Assembly (NCBI GenBank): GCA_031365465.1
Contig: JANLYD010000185.1
Coordinates: 1 to 45,825 of the forward strand
DNA from: JABFRJ01 sp031365465
Lineage (GTDB): Bacteria > Pseudomonadota > Alphaproteobacteria > Rhizobiales > Hyphomicrobiaceae
Reading direction: 5' to 3'
Length of the DNA: 45,825 nucleotides
Shown: positions 15,553-23,243 of the stretch, in pieces
How the letters are laid out: each line of letters begins with the position of its first letter
Position numbering within the stretch: the first letter of the stretch is position 1
Position numbers and translations under genes: made by a program
The notes under the pieces: model-generated
What the model saw: only the letters and a program-made list of their open reading frames with translations
Told to the model about the DNA's origin: nothing
Databases searched by the model: none

Positions 15553-17349
15553 ATGTCAGAAGCCCTCGATCCATCGACGCTGTCCGCACGCCGTCACCCG
15601 CTCGCACTGACCACCCCGACCGGGCTTCAGTTCATCGATGACCTGAGCCAGCGCCGCCGGATCGTGGTCGTGCTCAATGTGGCCACCTATCTCGGCATGC
15701 TCTGGATCGCCTCGCGGGTCCTTGGTGCTGGCGGCTGGAGCCTGGTCGATGTCATACTCTTTGTCGGCTTCGCGTTCGGCACGCCCTGGACTGTGCTCGG
15801 ATTCTGGAATGCCGTCATCGGTTTATGGCTGTTGCATTTTCACAAGAACCCCATCGCCACCGTCGCGCCCTTCGCCCCGGCTGGTGACGTCGCAACGCCG
15901 ATCACCATCAAAACCGCCATCTTCATGACCGTGCGCAACGAAGATCCCGCGCGCGCCATTCTCCGTTTGCAGACCGTCAAAGCTAGCGTCGACGCCACCG
16001 GCCAAGGCAAGACCTTCAGCTATTTCGTTCTTTCCGACACCAATGACGAAGCCGTCGCCGTCGTGGAATCCAAGGCCTTCAACGATTGGAAAGCCACCGA
16101 TCCCGATGGCGATCGTCTGACCTACCGTCGCCGCACCAACAACACCGGCTACAAAGCTGGCAACGTTCGCGAATTCTGCGATCGCTGGGGCAGCGACTTC
16201 GAGCTCATGCTGCCGCTCGATGCCGACAGCGTCATGAGTGGTGAAGCCATCGTCAAACTCGTCCGCATGATGCAGGCGTATCCGAAGCTGGGTATCCTGC
16301 AATCACTTGTAGTCGGCATGCCGTCGTCCTCGGCGTTCGCCCGCACCTTTCAGTTCGGCATGCGCCACGGCATGCGTGCCTACACCATGGGGCAGGCCTG
16401 GTGGGTCGGCGATTGCGGGCCGTTTTGGGGCCACAACGCGGTCGTCCGCATCAAGCCGTTCCGCGACAGTTGCGAGTTGCCGATTCTTTCGGGTCAACCG
16501 CCCCTCGGCGGCCATATCTTGAGCCACGATCAGGTTGAAGCCACCTTCATGCGCCGCGCCGGCTACGAGGTCCGCGTGCTGCCAGTTGAAAATGGATCGT
16601 GGGAAGAAAACCCGCCCACCATGCTGGATTTCGCCAAGCGCGATGTCCGCTGGTGCCAGGGCAACATGCAGTACATCAAGCTTCTGAACACACCCGGCCT
16701 GCACACTATGAGCCGCTTTCAGCTCGTTTGGGCAGTGCTTATGTTTGTCGGCCTCCCCGCCTGGACGCTCATGATCGCCCTTCTTCCCCTCGCCGCATGG
16801 CAGGCGCAGAGCGTTCAAAACTATCCGACCGGCCTCGCGATCTTTCTCTATCTCTTGTTCTTCGGCATGTACTTGATGCCGAAGATCGCCGGCCTGATCG
16901 ACGTTGTGCTGACCAAAGGCGGCATGAATCAATACGGTGGCCCGTTGCGCTTCATCGCCAGCGCCGCACTCGAGCTCGTCTTTTCGTTCCTGCAGGGCGC
17001 CATCTCGACCATCCGCACCACCATCTTCATGGTCGGCCTCGCCTTCGGCAAATCGGTCACCTGGGGCGGCCAGAGCCGCGACGCCTACGGCATATCGTGG
17101 CGCACCGCCGTCGAGAACCTATGGCCGCAAACCCTCTTTGGCGTGATCGTCTGCGGATTACTCTATCTCATCTCGCCCACTGTGCTCTGGTGGAGCTTGC
17201 CGCTCACTGCAGGCTACCTTGTCGCTATTCCCTTCGCAGTGACCACCGCGTCGCCCGCCCTCGGCCGCGTCTTCCAAAAGATCGGCCTCTGCGGCATACC
17301 CGAAGACTTCGCCGCGCCCAAGGAAGTCAAAATCGTCCTCGGCACCTGA
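15553..17349 (+). CDS. opgH: Glucan biosynthesis glucosyltransferase H (OpgH/MdoH)
   Basis: An inner-membrane family-2 glycosyltransferase that polymerises and exports the glucan backbone of osmoregulated periplasmic glucans. The 598 residues fit the shorter alphaproteobacterial forms (E. coli OpgH is much longer). Two N-terminal helices (about residues 35-90) precede the catalytic domain. The UDP-Glc site includes SDTNDEAVA and LPLDADSVMSG (the DxD), with RRAGYEVRVLP and the Q-x-x-R-W-type KRDVRWCQGN further on. At least four membrane helices follow. The ATG at 15553 is preferred over an in-frame TTG at 15544, and the ribosome site is poor. The usual partner opgG is not adjacent, which is unusual. 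The glucan may be linear, or opgG may be elsewhere. Confidence 0.9.
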   Translation: MSEALDPSTLSARRHPLALTTPTGLQFIDDLSQRRRIVVVLNVATYLGMLWIASRVLGAGGWSLVDVILFVGFAFGTPWTVLGFWNAVIGLWLLHFHKNPIATVAPFAPAGDVATPITIKTAIFMTVRNEDPARAILRLQTVKASVDATGQGKTFSYFVLSDTNDEAVAVVESKAFNDWKATDPDGDRLTYRRRTNNTGYKAGNVREFCDRWGSDFELMLPLDADSVMSGEAIVKLVRMMQAYPKLGILQSLVVGMPSSSAFARTFQFGMRHGMRAYTMGQAWWVGDCGPFWGHNAVVRIKPFRDSCELPILSGQPPLGGHILSHDQVEATFMRRAGYEVRVLPVENGSWEENPPTMLDFAKRDVRWCQGNMQYIKLLNTPGLHTMSRFQLVWAVLMFVGLPAWTLMIALLPLAAWQAQSVQNYPTGLAIFLYLLFFGMYLMPKIAGLIDVVLTKGGMNQYGGPLRFIASAALELVFSFLQGAISTIRTTIFMVGLAFGKSVTWGGQSRDAYGISWRTAVENLWPQTLFGVIVCGLLYLISPTVLWWSLPLTAGYLVAIPFAVTTASPALGRVFQKIGLCGIPEDFAAPKEVKIVLGT

Positions 17350-17617
17350 CGATCTACCGGCAGCGAGTTGGGTTGCGCGCGTAAACTGGATATCGGTCGT
17401 GGCGTCCGGCACGCGTGCAAATCCAGGTCCTGCGTACAACCGGCACTTGTTGCCGCGCGTCCGCTCCTCGTCACAATGCGACGACTCGTCATTAACCAAT
17501 CGCTGCAAAATATGAGCTTCATGCAAGGGGCGTCTTTTAGGGCCCTTGCGGAGTTATGGAGAGACCGCCAGTTTAGTCGGCAGAAAATTGCCCGACGCGC
17601 TTTTTTCGGACTGCGTT

Positions 17618-18487
17618 ATGAACCGAGATGCAGTTTTTGCGGATCATTCGTTCACGTTGCACGGCGGCCCGGTCGGCGTGCTGCTACTGCACGGATTGGG
17701 CGGTACTCCGCTCGAAATGCGCGAAGTCGCCTTAGCCTGCGCCAACCAAGGCTACACTGTAGCCTGTCCGCAGTTGGCTGGCCATTGTCGAACCTATGAT
17801 GATCTCAAAGCCTCTCGTTGGCAGGACTGGGCCGCGTCCGCCGAAGACGCACTACAGTCCTTGTCGGCGATCTGTGACACAGTCGTCGTCGGCGGATTGT
17901 CGATGGGTGCGATCCTCAGCCTGCATCTCGCCTTGACGCAACCGTCGCGCGTGCACGGAACGATGCTCTATGCGCCCACCATCTGGCTGAACGGCTGGGT
18001 GGTGCCGCTGCACGCCTACCTCTTCAATCTCGTCTTCACGAAGTGGGTGGCCAACCAGTTCGATTTTCCTGATCTGCCACCGCACGGCATCAAGGATCCC
18101 GATATTCGGGTAAGGATCGCCGCTGGTCTGCAAAGCGGCGATCCATCGCAGGCGGGCCTGCCGGTAACACCGGGCGGCGCCGTTCTCGAGCACCGCTGGC
18201 TGGTCAACAGCGTCAAGCATCGGCTGGGCGAAATTCGTCAGCCGGCGTTGATCGTACATCCCCGTCACGACGACTACGCCGATCTCGACAACGTCGCGTA
18301 TTTGATGCGGCACCTGGGCGGCCGCGTCGAAACGCACACGTTGGACGACAGCTACCACATCGTCACCGCAGATCGGCAACGCGACCTGCTGATCGCGAAA
18401 TCGATCCAGTTCATCGAAACCACCATCCTGGCGATCGCCAGCAATCAGCGCGCAACTCGCCCGCTTCGCCCACCGCTGAAAGCATGA
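17618..18487 (+). CDS. Alpha/beta hydrolase (carboxylesterase-like)
   Basis: A 289-residue hydrolase of the carboxylesterase/lysophospholipase type. GVLLLHGLGGTPLEMREVAL provides the oxyanion hole. GLSMGAILS is the nucleophile elbow, HPRHDDYADL the probable acid and DSYHIVTAD the catalytic His. The layout resembles the Est30/YvaK monoacylglycerol-lipase-like family. A longer frame starts at 17546, but MNRDAVFADHSF is the more natural start; a weak CGGA lies upstream. Its last four bases overlap the start of the following gene (ATGA at 18484-18487), so the two products are translationally coupled and probably act together, possibly on an acylated metabolite. Confidence 0.87.
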   Translation: MNRDAVFADHSFTLHGGPVGVLLLHGLGGTPLEMREVALACANQGYTVACPQLAGHCRTYDDLKASRWQDWAASAEDALQSLSAICDTVVVGGLSMGAILSLHLALTQPSRVHGTMLYAPTIWLNGWVVPLHAYLFNLVFTKWVANQFDFPDLPPHGIKDPDIRVRIAAGLQSGDPSQAGLPVTPGGAVLEHRWLVNSVKHRLGEIRQPALIVHPRHDDYADLDNVAYLMRHLGGRVETHTLDDSYHIVTADRQRDLLIAKSIQFIETTILAIASNQRATRPLRPPLKA

Positions 18488-19758
18488 CGCGCCCCGAACT
18501 TAAAGCCTCGTCTCGACCATGGATGCAGTCGTTGCAACGTTCAAACGATCGTCCCGCGGCCCCATCGGTCCAAACGTTACAGGCGGTTGTCGTCCCCTCG
18601 ATTGCCGATCTGGATGCGCAGGCACTTGCGAACCTCGAGCCGCGATCGCCCGAAGACCAACACTATCTGAGAGCCTGTGAACGTGCGCCTCCGCCCGGCT
18701 TCGAAATCGGCGCAATCGCGTGTTTTGCCGGCGCGATCCTGCTGGCCGCCGCGCCCTTTTTTGTCACGCGCTATGACCTGCTACTCGCGCTCAACAGTCC
18801 GCGCCTGTCGAAATGGCTGTCCTCGCCGCGCCTTCGGCCGAAGCTCTTGTGCCTGGGTTCGCCGCTGACCGAAACATGTCCTCTCGCATTCGCGCCGCAT
18901 CTGCAATCAGCCGAACGCGCTGCCGTCTTTGCCGCCATGCTGGACGCCCTGCTGGCGCACGCGAAAAAGAATCGCATACGCTTGGCCGCCGTCAAAGACG
19001 TCGGCGCGTCACTCGTTGGTGACCTCGATCAGCCCGTACTCAATCGTAAGTTCCACCGCCTTGTCGGTTTGCCCGTCGCAAAGCTCGCCCTGCCGGGAGG
19101 CTCAATCGCAGATTACCTTCAGGGCCGCTCCAAAAACTTCCGCAAAGACTTCAACCGCGCCATCAACAAATCCGCAAGCATCACGATCGAGCACGTGCGC
19201 GACATCGCAAGCGTCGCCCCGCAGGTTTTCGCGCTGTATGAGCAAACCCGCATGCGCGGTGGCGTCTCCTCCGGAGACTTCGACCAGATCTCCCGCGAGT
19301 TTGTCGCCACCGTCCTCGCACAGACGCCAAGCGCATACGCAGCGCTCTACCGCTTCGATGGCGAACTGATCGGCTTCAGCCTCATCCTCAACGACAGAAC
19401 TACCGCCATAGCAAAATTCATCGGCTTGAAATATCCCGAAGCCAATCAGACCGGCCTCTATCGCCGATGCCTGAAAGATCTCATCGAAACCGCTTATGCG
19501 CAGGGCCAGGCCGAAATCAGTTTCGGCTGCTTGAACTACGGCTTCAAGGTCAAGTCAGGCTGTGCGCTCAGCCCGAACTACGTCTATTTCAGGCACGCAA
19601 ACCCGATGCTCAACAAAATGTTCGGCAGCATTGCGCGCCACTTCCACTACGACAGTATGGACCCTGACCTCCTCGAACTCTCGAGCAACGGTCAGTATCT
19701 CATCGATCATCCGCCCACCAAGCAACCACTGTCGAAATCCGATCGGCCGCAAGTGTAG
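18484..19758 (+). CDS. GNAT/FemAB-like acyltransferase-type protein
   Basis: A 424-residue protein. The C-terminal third has the double-GNAT (GNAT_6/FemAB-like) pattern: FRKDFNRAINKSASITIEHV, then YAALYRFDGELIGFSLILND, KFIGLKYPEANQTGLYRRCL and FGCLNYGFKVKSGCAL. The N-terminal 100 residues contain a short hydrophobic stretch (IGAIACFAGAILLAAAPFFV) that may anchor it to the membrane or form the core of the first GNAT fold. Relatives are annotated as peptidoglycan-biosynthesis-like or N-acyltransferase proteins, and the actual acceptor is unknown. The ATG overlaps the stop of the upstream hydrolase by four bases. The pair may add and remove acyl groups on the same small molecule or lipid; this is inference. 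Confidence 0.8.
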   Translation: MTRPELKASSRPWMQSLQRSNDRPAAPSVQTLQAVVVPSIADLDAQALANLEPRSPEDQHYLRACERAPPPGFEIGAIACFAGAILLAAAPFFVTRYDLLLALNSPRLSKWLSSPRLRPKLLCLGSPLTETCPLAFAPHLQSAERAAVFAAMLDALLAHAKKNRIRLAAVKDVGASLVGDLDQPVLNRKFHRLVGLPVAKLALPGGSIADYLQGRSKNFRKDFNRAINKSASITIEHVRDIASVAPQVFALYEQTRMRGGVSSGDFDQISREFVATVLAQTPSAYAALYRFDGELIGFSLILNDRTTAIAKFIGLKYPEANQTGLYRRCLKDLIETAYAQGQAEISFGCLNYGFKVKSGCALSPNYVYFRHANPMLNKMFGSIARHFHYDSMDPDLLELSSNGQYLIDHPPTKQPLSKSDRPQV

Positions 19759-19768
19759 CGCTGGATCC

Positions 19769-19987
19769 TCAGCGGCAGATTCGGCTGCAGTACCGGATGC
19801 TGCGGTTTTTGTTGAGGCGCGTGCATTGGGCAAAGTTTCGGTAGGTCCGCCGGTCGCCAATGCACAAGATCGGCTCGCTGATGCTTTGCACCAAGGGTTT
19901 GGCAACCTGCAAGGTCGCGTTTCCATGTGACACGCCGATCGCAGATATTGCGACCATCGAAAAAGCGACAACTGCAAATTTGCTCAT
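19769..19987 (-). CDS. Small secreted cysteine-rich protein
   Basis: A 72-residue protein. The signal peptide is MSKFAVVAFSMVAISAIGVS (residues 1 to about 22). The mature part has four cysteines in PILCIGDRRTYRNFAQC...RYCSRIC. The GDRRTYRN segment between the first two Cys recalls the G-x-D-G-x-T-Y-x-N signature of Kazal-type inhibitor domains, although the Cys spacing is not canonical. GGGAG lies seven bases upstream of the ATG, which supports translation. It converges on the acyltransferase-like gene with a 10-bp gap. The function is unknown; a protease-inhibitor-like fold is only a guess. Confidence 0.68.
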   Translation of the reverse strand: MSKFAVVAFSMVAISAIGVSHGNATLQVAKPLVQSISEPILCIGDRRTYRNFAQCTRLNKNRSIRYCSRICR

Positions 19988-20362
19988 GACGTCACTCCCT
20001 GAAACGTCCTCGCACCAACTTCACCTCTGACGCTATTCGCCCACTTCACCAGCGTCAACTCATCAACCTTCTCCGATGCAGAACCAGCGCGGCGAGTGGC
20101 ACCCGCGGCCACCACACCAGCCAAACCCGTTAACGCTCCCCTCCGATGCAGAACCAGCGCGGCAAGTGGCACCCGCAGCCACCACACCAGCCAAACCCGT
20201 TAACGCTCCCCTCCGGTGCGCGACCAGCGCACCGCGATGGGCCCCCGCGCCGAGCGGCATCAAGTGCACAGCGGACCCACGACCAAGTGAGAGTTTACCC
20301 GGCTCCCGACTGTCGCTATGACCAAGCCGTTCACAGCCGCAGTCCCACCGAGATCCGTCCCC
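19988..20362. other. 375-bp intergenic region before pccA
   Basis: It holds the 70-bp tandem repeat and about 130 bp of GC-rich sequence with no recognised gene. It should contain the divergent promoters of the cysteine-rich mini-protein and pccA, but I see no strong consensus. Confidence 0.6.
20071..20233. repeat. 70-bp tandem direct repeat (two copies plus decayed part)
   Basis: The unit beginning CTCCGATGCAGAACCAGCGC occupies 20071-20140 and 20141-20210 and differs at only two positions. A third, diverged partial copy starts at 20211 (CTCCGGTGCGCGACCAGCGC). Seventy is not a multiple of three, and each copy shifts frame, so it is not a coding repeat. It lies between the secreted mini-protein gene and pccA. 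Confidence 0.9.
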
Positions 20363-22381
20363 ATGTTCAAAAAGATCCTCATCGCCAACCGAGGCGAGAT
20401 CGCTTGCCGCGTCATCAAAACCGCGCGCCGCATGGGGATCAAGACGGTGGCGGTCTACTCCGACGCAGATCGCGATGCGCTCCACGTCGAAATGGCCGAC
20501 GAGTCCGTCCACATTGGACCCGCGCCCGCTGCCGAAAGCTATCTCGTCATCGATAAAATCATCGATGCCTGCAAGCAAACGGGCGCCGAGGCCGTTCATC
20601 CCGGCTACGGCTTCCTGTCCGAGCGCGAGGCTTTCGCCCGCGCACTCGCCGCCGCCGGCATCGTCTTCATCGGCCCCAACCCCGGCGCCATCGCCGCCAT
20701 GGGCGACAAGATCGAGAGCAAGAAGGCGGCCGCCCGCGCCAAGGTCTCCACTGTCCCCGGCCATCTAGGCGAAATTTCCGATGGCAAACACGCGCAGCGC
20801 ATCGCCGCCGAAGTCGGCTATCCCGTCATGATCAAGGCGTCGGCGGGCGGCGGCGGCAAAGGCATGCGCATCGCCTACGACGACAAAGAGTGCGCGGAAG
20901 GCTTCGAACTCGCCCGCTCCGAAGCGAAGGCCTCCTTCGGTGACGATCGCATCTTCATCGAGAAATTCATCGTCAACCCCCGCCATATTGAAATTCAGGT
21001 GCTCGGCGACAAGCATGGCAACATTATTTATCTGGGCGAGCGCGAGTGCTCCATTCAGCGCCGCAATCAGAAAGTCATCGAAGAGGCGCCATCGCCTCTG
21101 CTCGATGAAAAAACCCGCCGCGCCATGGGCGAGCAGGCTGTCGCACTGTCACGCGCTGTCGGCTACGACAGCGCCGGCACCGTCGAATTCGTCGCCGGCC
21201 AGGATCGCTCGTTCTTCTTCCTCGAGATGAATACGCGCCTGCAGGTCGAACACCCCGTCACCGAGTTGATCACTGGCGTCGATCTCGTCGAACAGATGAT
21301 CCGTTCGGCCGCCGGCGAACCTTTGAAACTCAAACAGTCGGACGTGAAACTCACGGGCTGGGCCGTCGAAACGCGCATTTACGCCGAAGACCCTTATCGC
21401 AATTTCCTTCCCTCGATCGGCCGTCTGACGCGTTATCGCCCCCCCGTCGAAGGCCCGCTCGGCAACGGCACCGTCCGCAACGACACCGGCGTTTTCGAGG
21501 GCGGCGAGATCTCGATGTATTACGATCCCATGATCGCCAAGCTCGTCACGCACGCGCCAACCCGCCTCGACGCGATCGATCTTCAGGCGCAGGCACTCGA
21601 TGCCTTCGCCATCGACGGCATCCAGCACAACATTCCGTTCCTCACCTCCATCATGCAGAACCCCGTTTGGCGCTCGGGCAAACTCTCGACCGGCTTCATC
21701 AAGGAAGAATTCCCGGACGGCTTCATCCCGCGCGAACCTGCAGGCGATGATCTCGAAACATTGGTTGCGGTCGCGGCCGCCATCGATCACCAAGGCAACG
21801 TCCGCCGCCGGTCGATCACCCGCCAGATGAGCGGCCCGTCCGTCCGTTTCGCGATGCATCGTGTCGTTGCGGTCGGCATGCACGCGCGCGCGGTCCAGGT
21901 GGAAGGTCAGCTCGGCTCTCCGACCACTGTCACGCTCCTCGGCACCGACGGCTCCCCGCAAAAACAGCTCACGGTGGTGTCTGCGTATTGGCCGGGCGAT
22001 CCCCTCTGGCAAGGCACCGTCGACGGCCATACTGTTTCGGTGCAGGTACGCTCCGTGTTGAACGGCCACACGCTCGCCTATCGCGGCATCGCAGCCACTA
22101 CCCATGTCTATACCGCGCGCGAAGCAGAACTCGTGGCCCTGATGCCGACCAAGGTTCCAGCGGACATGTCCAAGTTCCTGCTGTGCCCGATGCCCGGTTT
22201 GATCAAGGTGCTGCACGTCGAGGAAGGTGCCGACGTCAAAGCCGGCGACCCGCTCGCCGTCGTCGAAGCCATGAAGATGGAAAACGTGCTCCGCGCCGAG
22301 CGCGACGGCATCGTCAAGTCGATCACCGCCAAAGCCGGCGAAAGCCTCGCCGTCGACGCCGTCATCATGGAGTTCGCGTGA
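20363..22381 (+). CDS. pccA: Propionyl-CoA (acetyl/propionyl-CoA) carboxylase, biotin-carboxylase alpha subunit
   Basis: A 672-residue subunit carrying biotin carboxylase and the biotin carrier. It carboxylates biotin with bicarbonate and ATP for the PccB transferase, giving methylmalonyl-CoA. It opens with KKILIANRGEIACRVIKTAR. The glycine-rich ATP loop IKASAGGGGKGMRIA, the catalytic region FLEMNTRLQVEHPVTE and RNDTGVFEGGEISMYYDPM follow. The linker MPTKVPADMSKFLLCPMPGL is typical of alphaproteobacterial PccA. The biotinyl Lys is about residue 638 in VEAMKMENVL. An in-frame ATG at 20318 would add 15 residues, but the ATG at 20363 matches family starts. pccB is not adjacent. Methylcrotonyl-CoA carboxylase is a less likely alternative. 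Confidence 0.93.
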   Translation: MFKKILIANRGEIACRVIKTARRMGIKTVAVYSDADRDALHVEMADESVHIGPAPAAESYLVIDKIIDACKQTGAEAVHPGYGFLSEREAFARALAAAGIVFIGPNPGAIAAMGDKIESKKAAARAKVSTVPGHLGEISDGKHAQRIAAEVGYPVMIKASAGGGGKGMRIAYDDKECAEGFELARSEAKASFGDDRIFIEKFIVNPRHIEIQVLGDKHGNIIYLGERECSIQRRNQKVIEEAPSPLLDEKTRRAMGEQAVALSRAVGYDSAGTVEFVAGQDRSFFFLEMNTRLQVEHPVTELITGVDLVEQMIRSAAGEPLKLKQSDVKLTGWAVETRIYAEDPYRNFLPSIGRLTRYRPPVEGPLGNGTVRNDTGVFEGGEISMYYDPMIAKLVTHAPTRLDAIDLQAQALDAFAIDGIQHNIPFLTSIMQNPVWRSGKLSTGFIKEEFPDGFIPREPAGDDLETLVAVAAAIDHQGNVRRRSITRQMSGPSVRFAMHRVVAVGMHARAVQVEGQLGSPTTVTLLGTDGSPQKQLTVVSAYWPGDPLWQGTVDGHTVSVQVRSVLNGHTLAYRGIAATTHVYTAREAELVALMPTKVPADMSKFLLCPMPGLIKVLHVEEGADVKAGDPLAVVEAMKMENVLRAERDGIVKSITAKAGESLAVDAVIMEFA

Positions 22382-22532
22382 GGGACCGAACCGATTTCAA
22401 GTTCACGGCCCGCCAAAATCGCCACGGACCAGGAACCGCGGCCGCGTTGACACTCCGCTAACCACTTCCGGTAATCCTGTCGAAACCTTGCCGTGGCACT
22501 CTCTGGCTAGTTAACGCCGGAGGTACGCCGCA

Positions 22533-23144
22533 ATGACGATGCTCGATAGCCCCGACTTCAGCGCACCGCGCTATGATTTCGCCGAAACGCGTGCGCGCGC
22601 GGTCAAAGCGACAAAACACGGCGCTGCCGCGGTGATGCTACTTGCCGATCCGCGTGGCCGCTGCAACCGCCAAGCCTTCCTCTACATTGCCCTGGCATTC
22701 CTCGCGCTACAAACCGGCGTCGCTTGTCTCCTTTGGCTGCTCGACCTCGAAGTCACCCGCAGCGCGTCGCTTGCCATGAACGCACCCGTTCTGTGGATCG
22801 GCACCACCATCTGCATCAAGCGCCTGCACGATGTCGGCCGTCGCGGCTGGTGGTTGCCGGGCGCATTCGTCCTGTGGGTCGTCGTCGCTTTGATCGTAAC
22901 GACCATCATCTCGATGCTGTTGCCGCCTGAAGCGATGGAAGCCGGCCAGCCCATCTTCTTCGCCGTTCTCATCGGCATCACGCTGCCCGCGTTCGCCGCG
23001 CTGATCTGGCTGCATACCGCACCGAGTGCTCCATCGCTCAATGCGTTCGGCCCCGTGCCGGTCGGCTTCGGCATTTCCATGCCGGCCAAATCCCGCCGCA
23101 CCCGTCCCGTACACGTCTACTATGCCGACGGCGTCATGGCCTGA
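22533..23144 (+). CDS. DUF805 inner-membrane protein
   Basis: A 203-residue membrane protein. The DUF805 signature is present as GRCNRQAFL near residue 41 and KRLHDVGRRGWW near residue 91. Four hydrophobic helices follow one another (about 50-70, 76-92, 106-130 and 143-162). The cytosolic N-terminal 40 residues and the C-terminal 40 residues are polar. GGAGG lies nine bases before the ATG. The family is widespread and of unknown function. It is preceded by pccA and followed by the GGT-like gene, with gaps of about 150 and 100 bases, so co-transcription is uncertain. Confidence 0.85.
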   Translation: MTMLDSPDFSAPRYDFAETRARAVKATKHGAAAVMLLADPRGRCNRQAFLYIALAFLALQTGVACLLWLLDLEVTRSASLAMNAPVLWIGTTICIKRLHDVGRRGWWLPGAFVLWVVVALIVTTIISMLLPPEAMEAGQPIFFAVLIGITLPAFAALIWLHTAPSAPSLNAFGPVPVGFGISMPAKSRRTRPVHVYYADGVMA

Positions 23145-23243
23145 GCGCACGACCCGCATTGTCAATGGCGGAACATTTCCCGTAGATCACGTGAAGGGCG
23201 TCATCCAGCAGATCCGTGTCTGCCGTCCATCCGGGAAGTTGCT

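Noticed and set aside
20076..20321. Plus- and minus-strand frames through the 70-bp repeat
   Set aside because: Each repeat copy shifts the frame, so no repeated protein is encoded; no ribosome site is seen.
21149..22216. 355-codon minus-strand frame opposite pccA
   Set aside because: pccA is unmistakable on the other strand.
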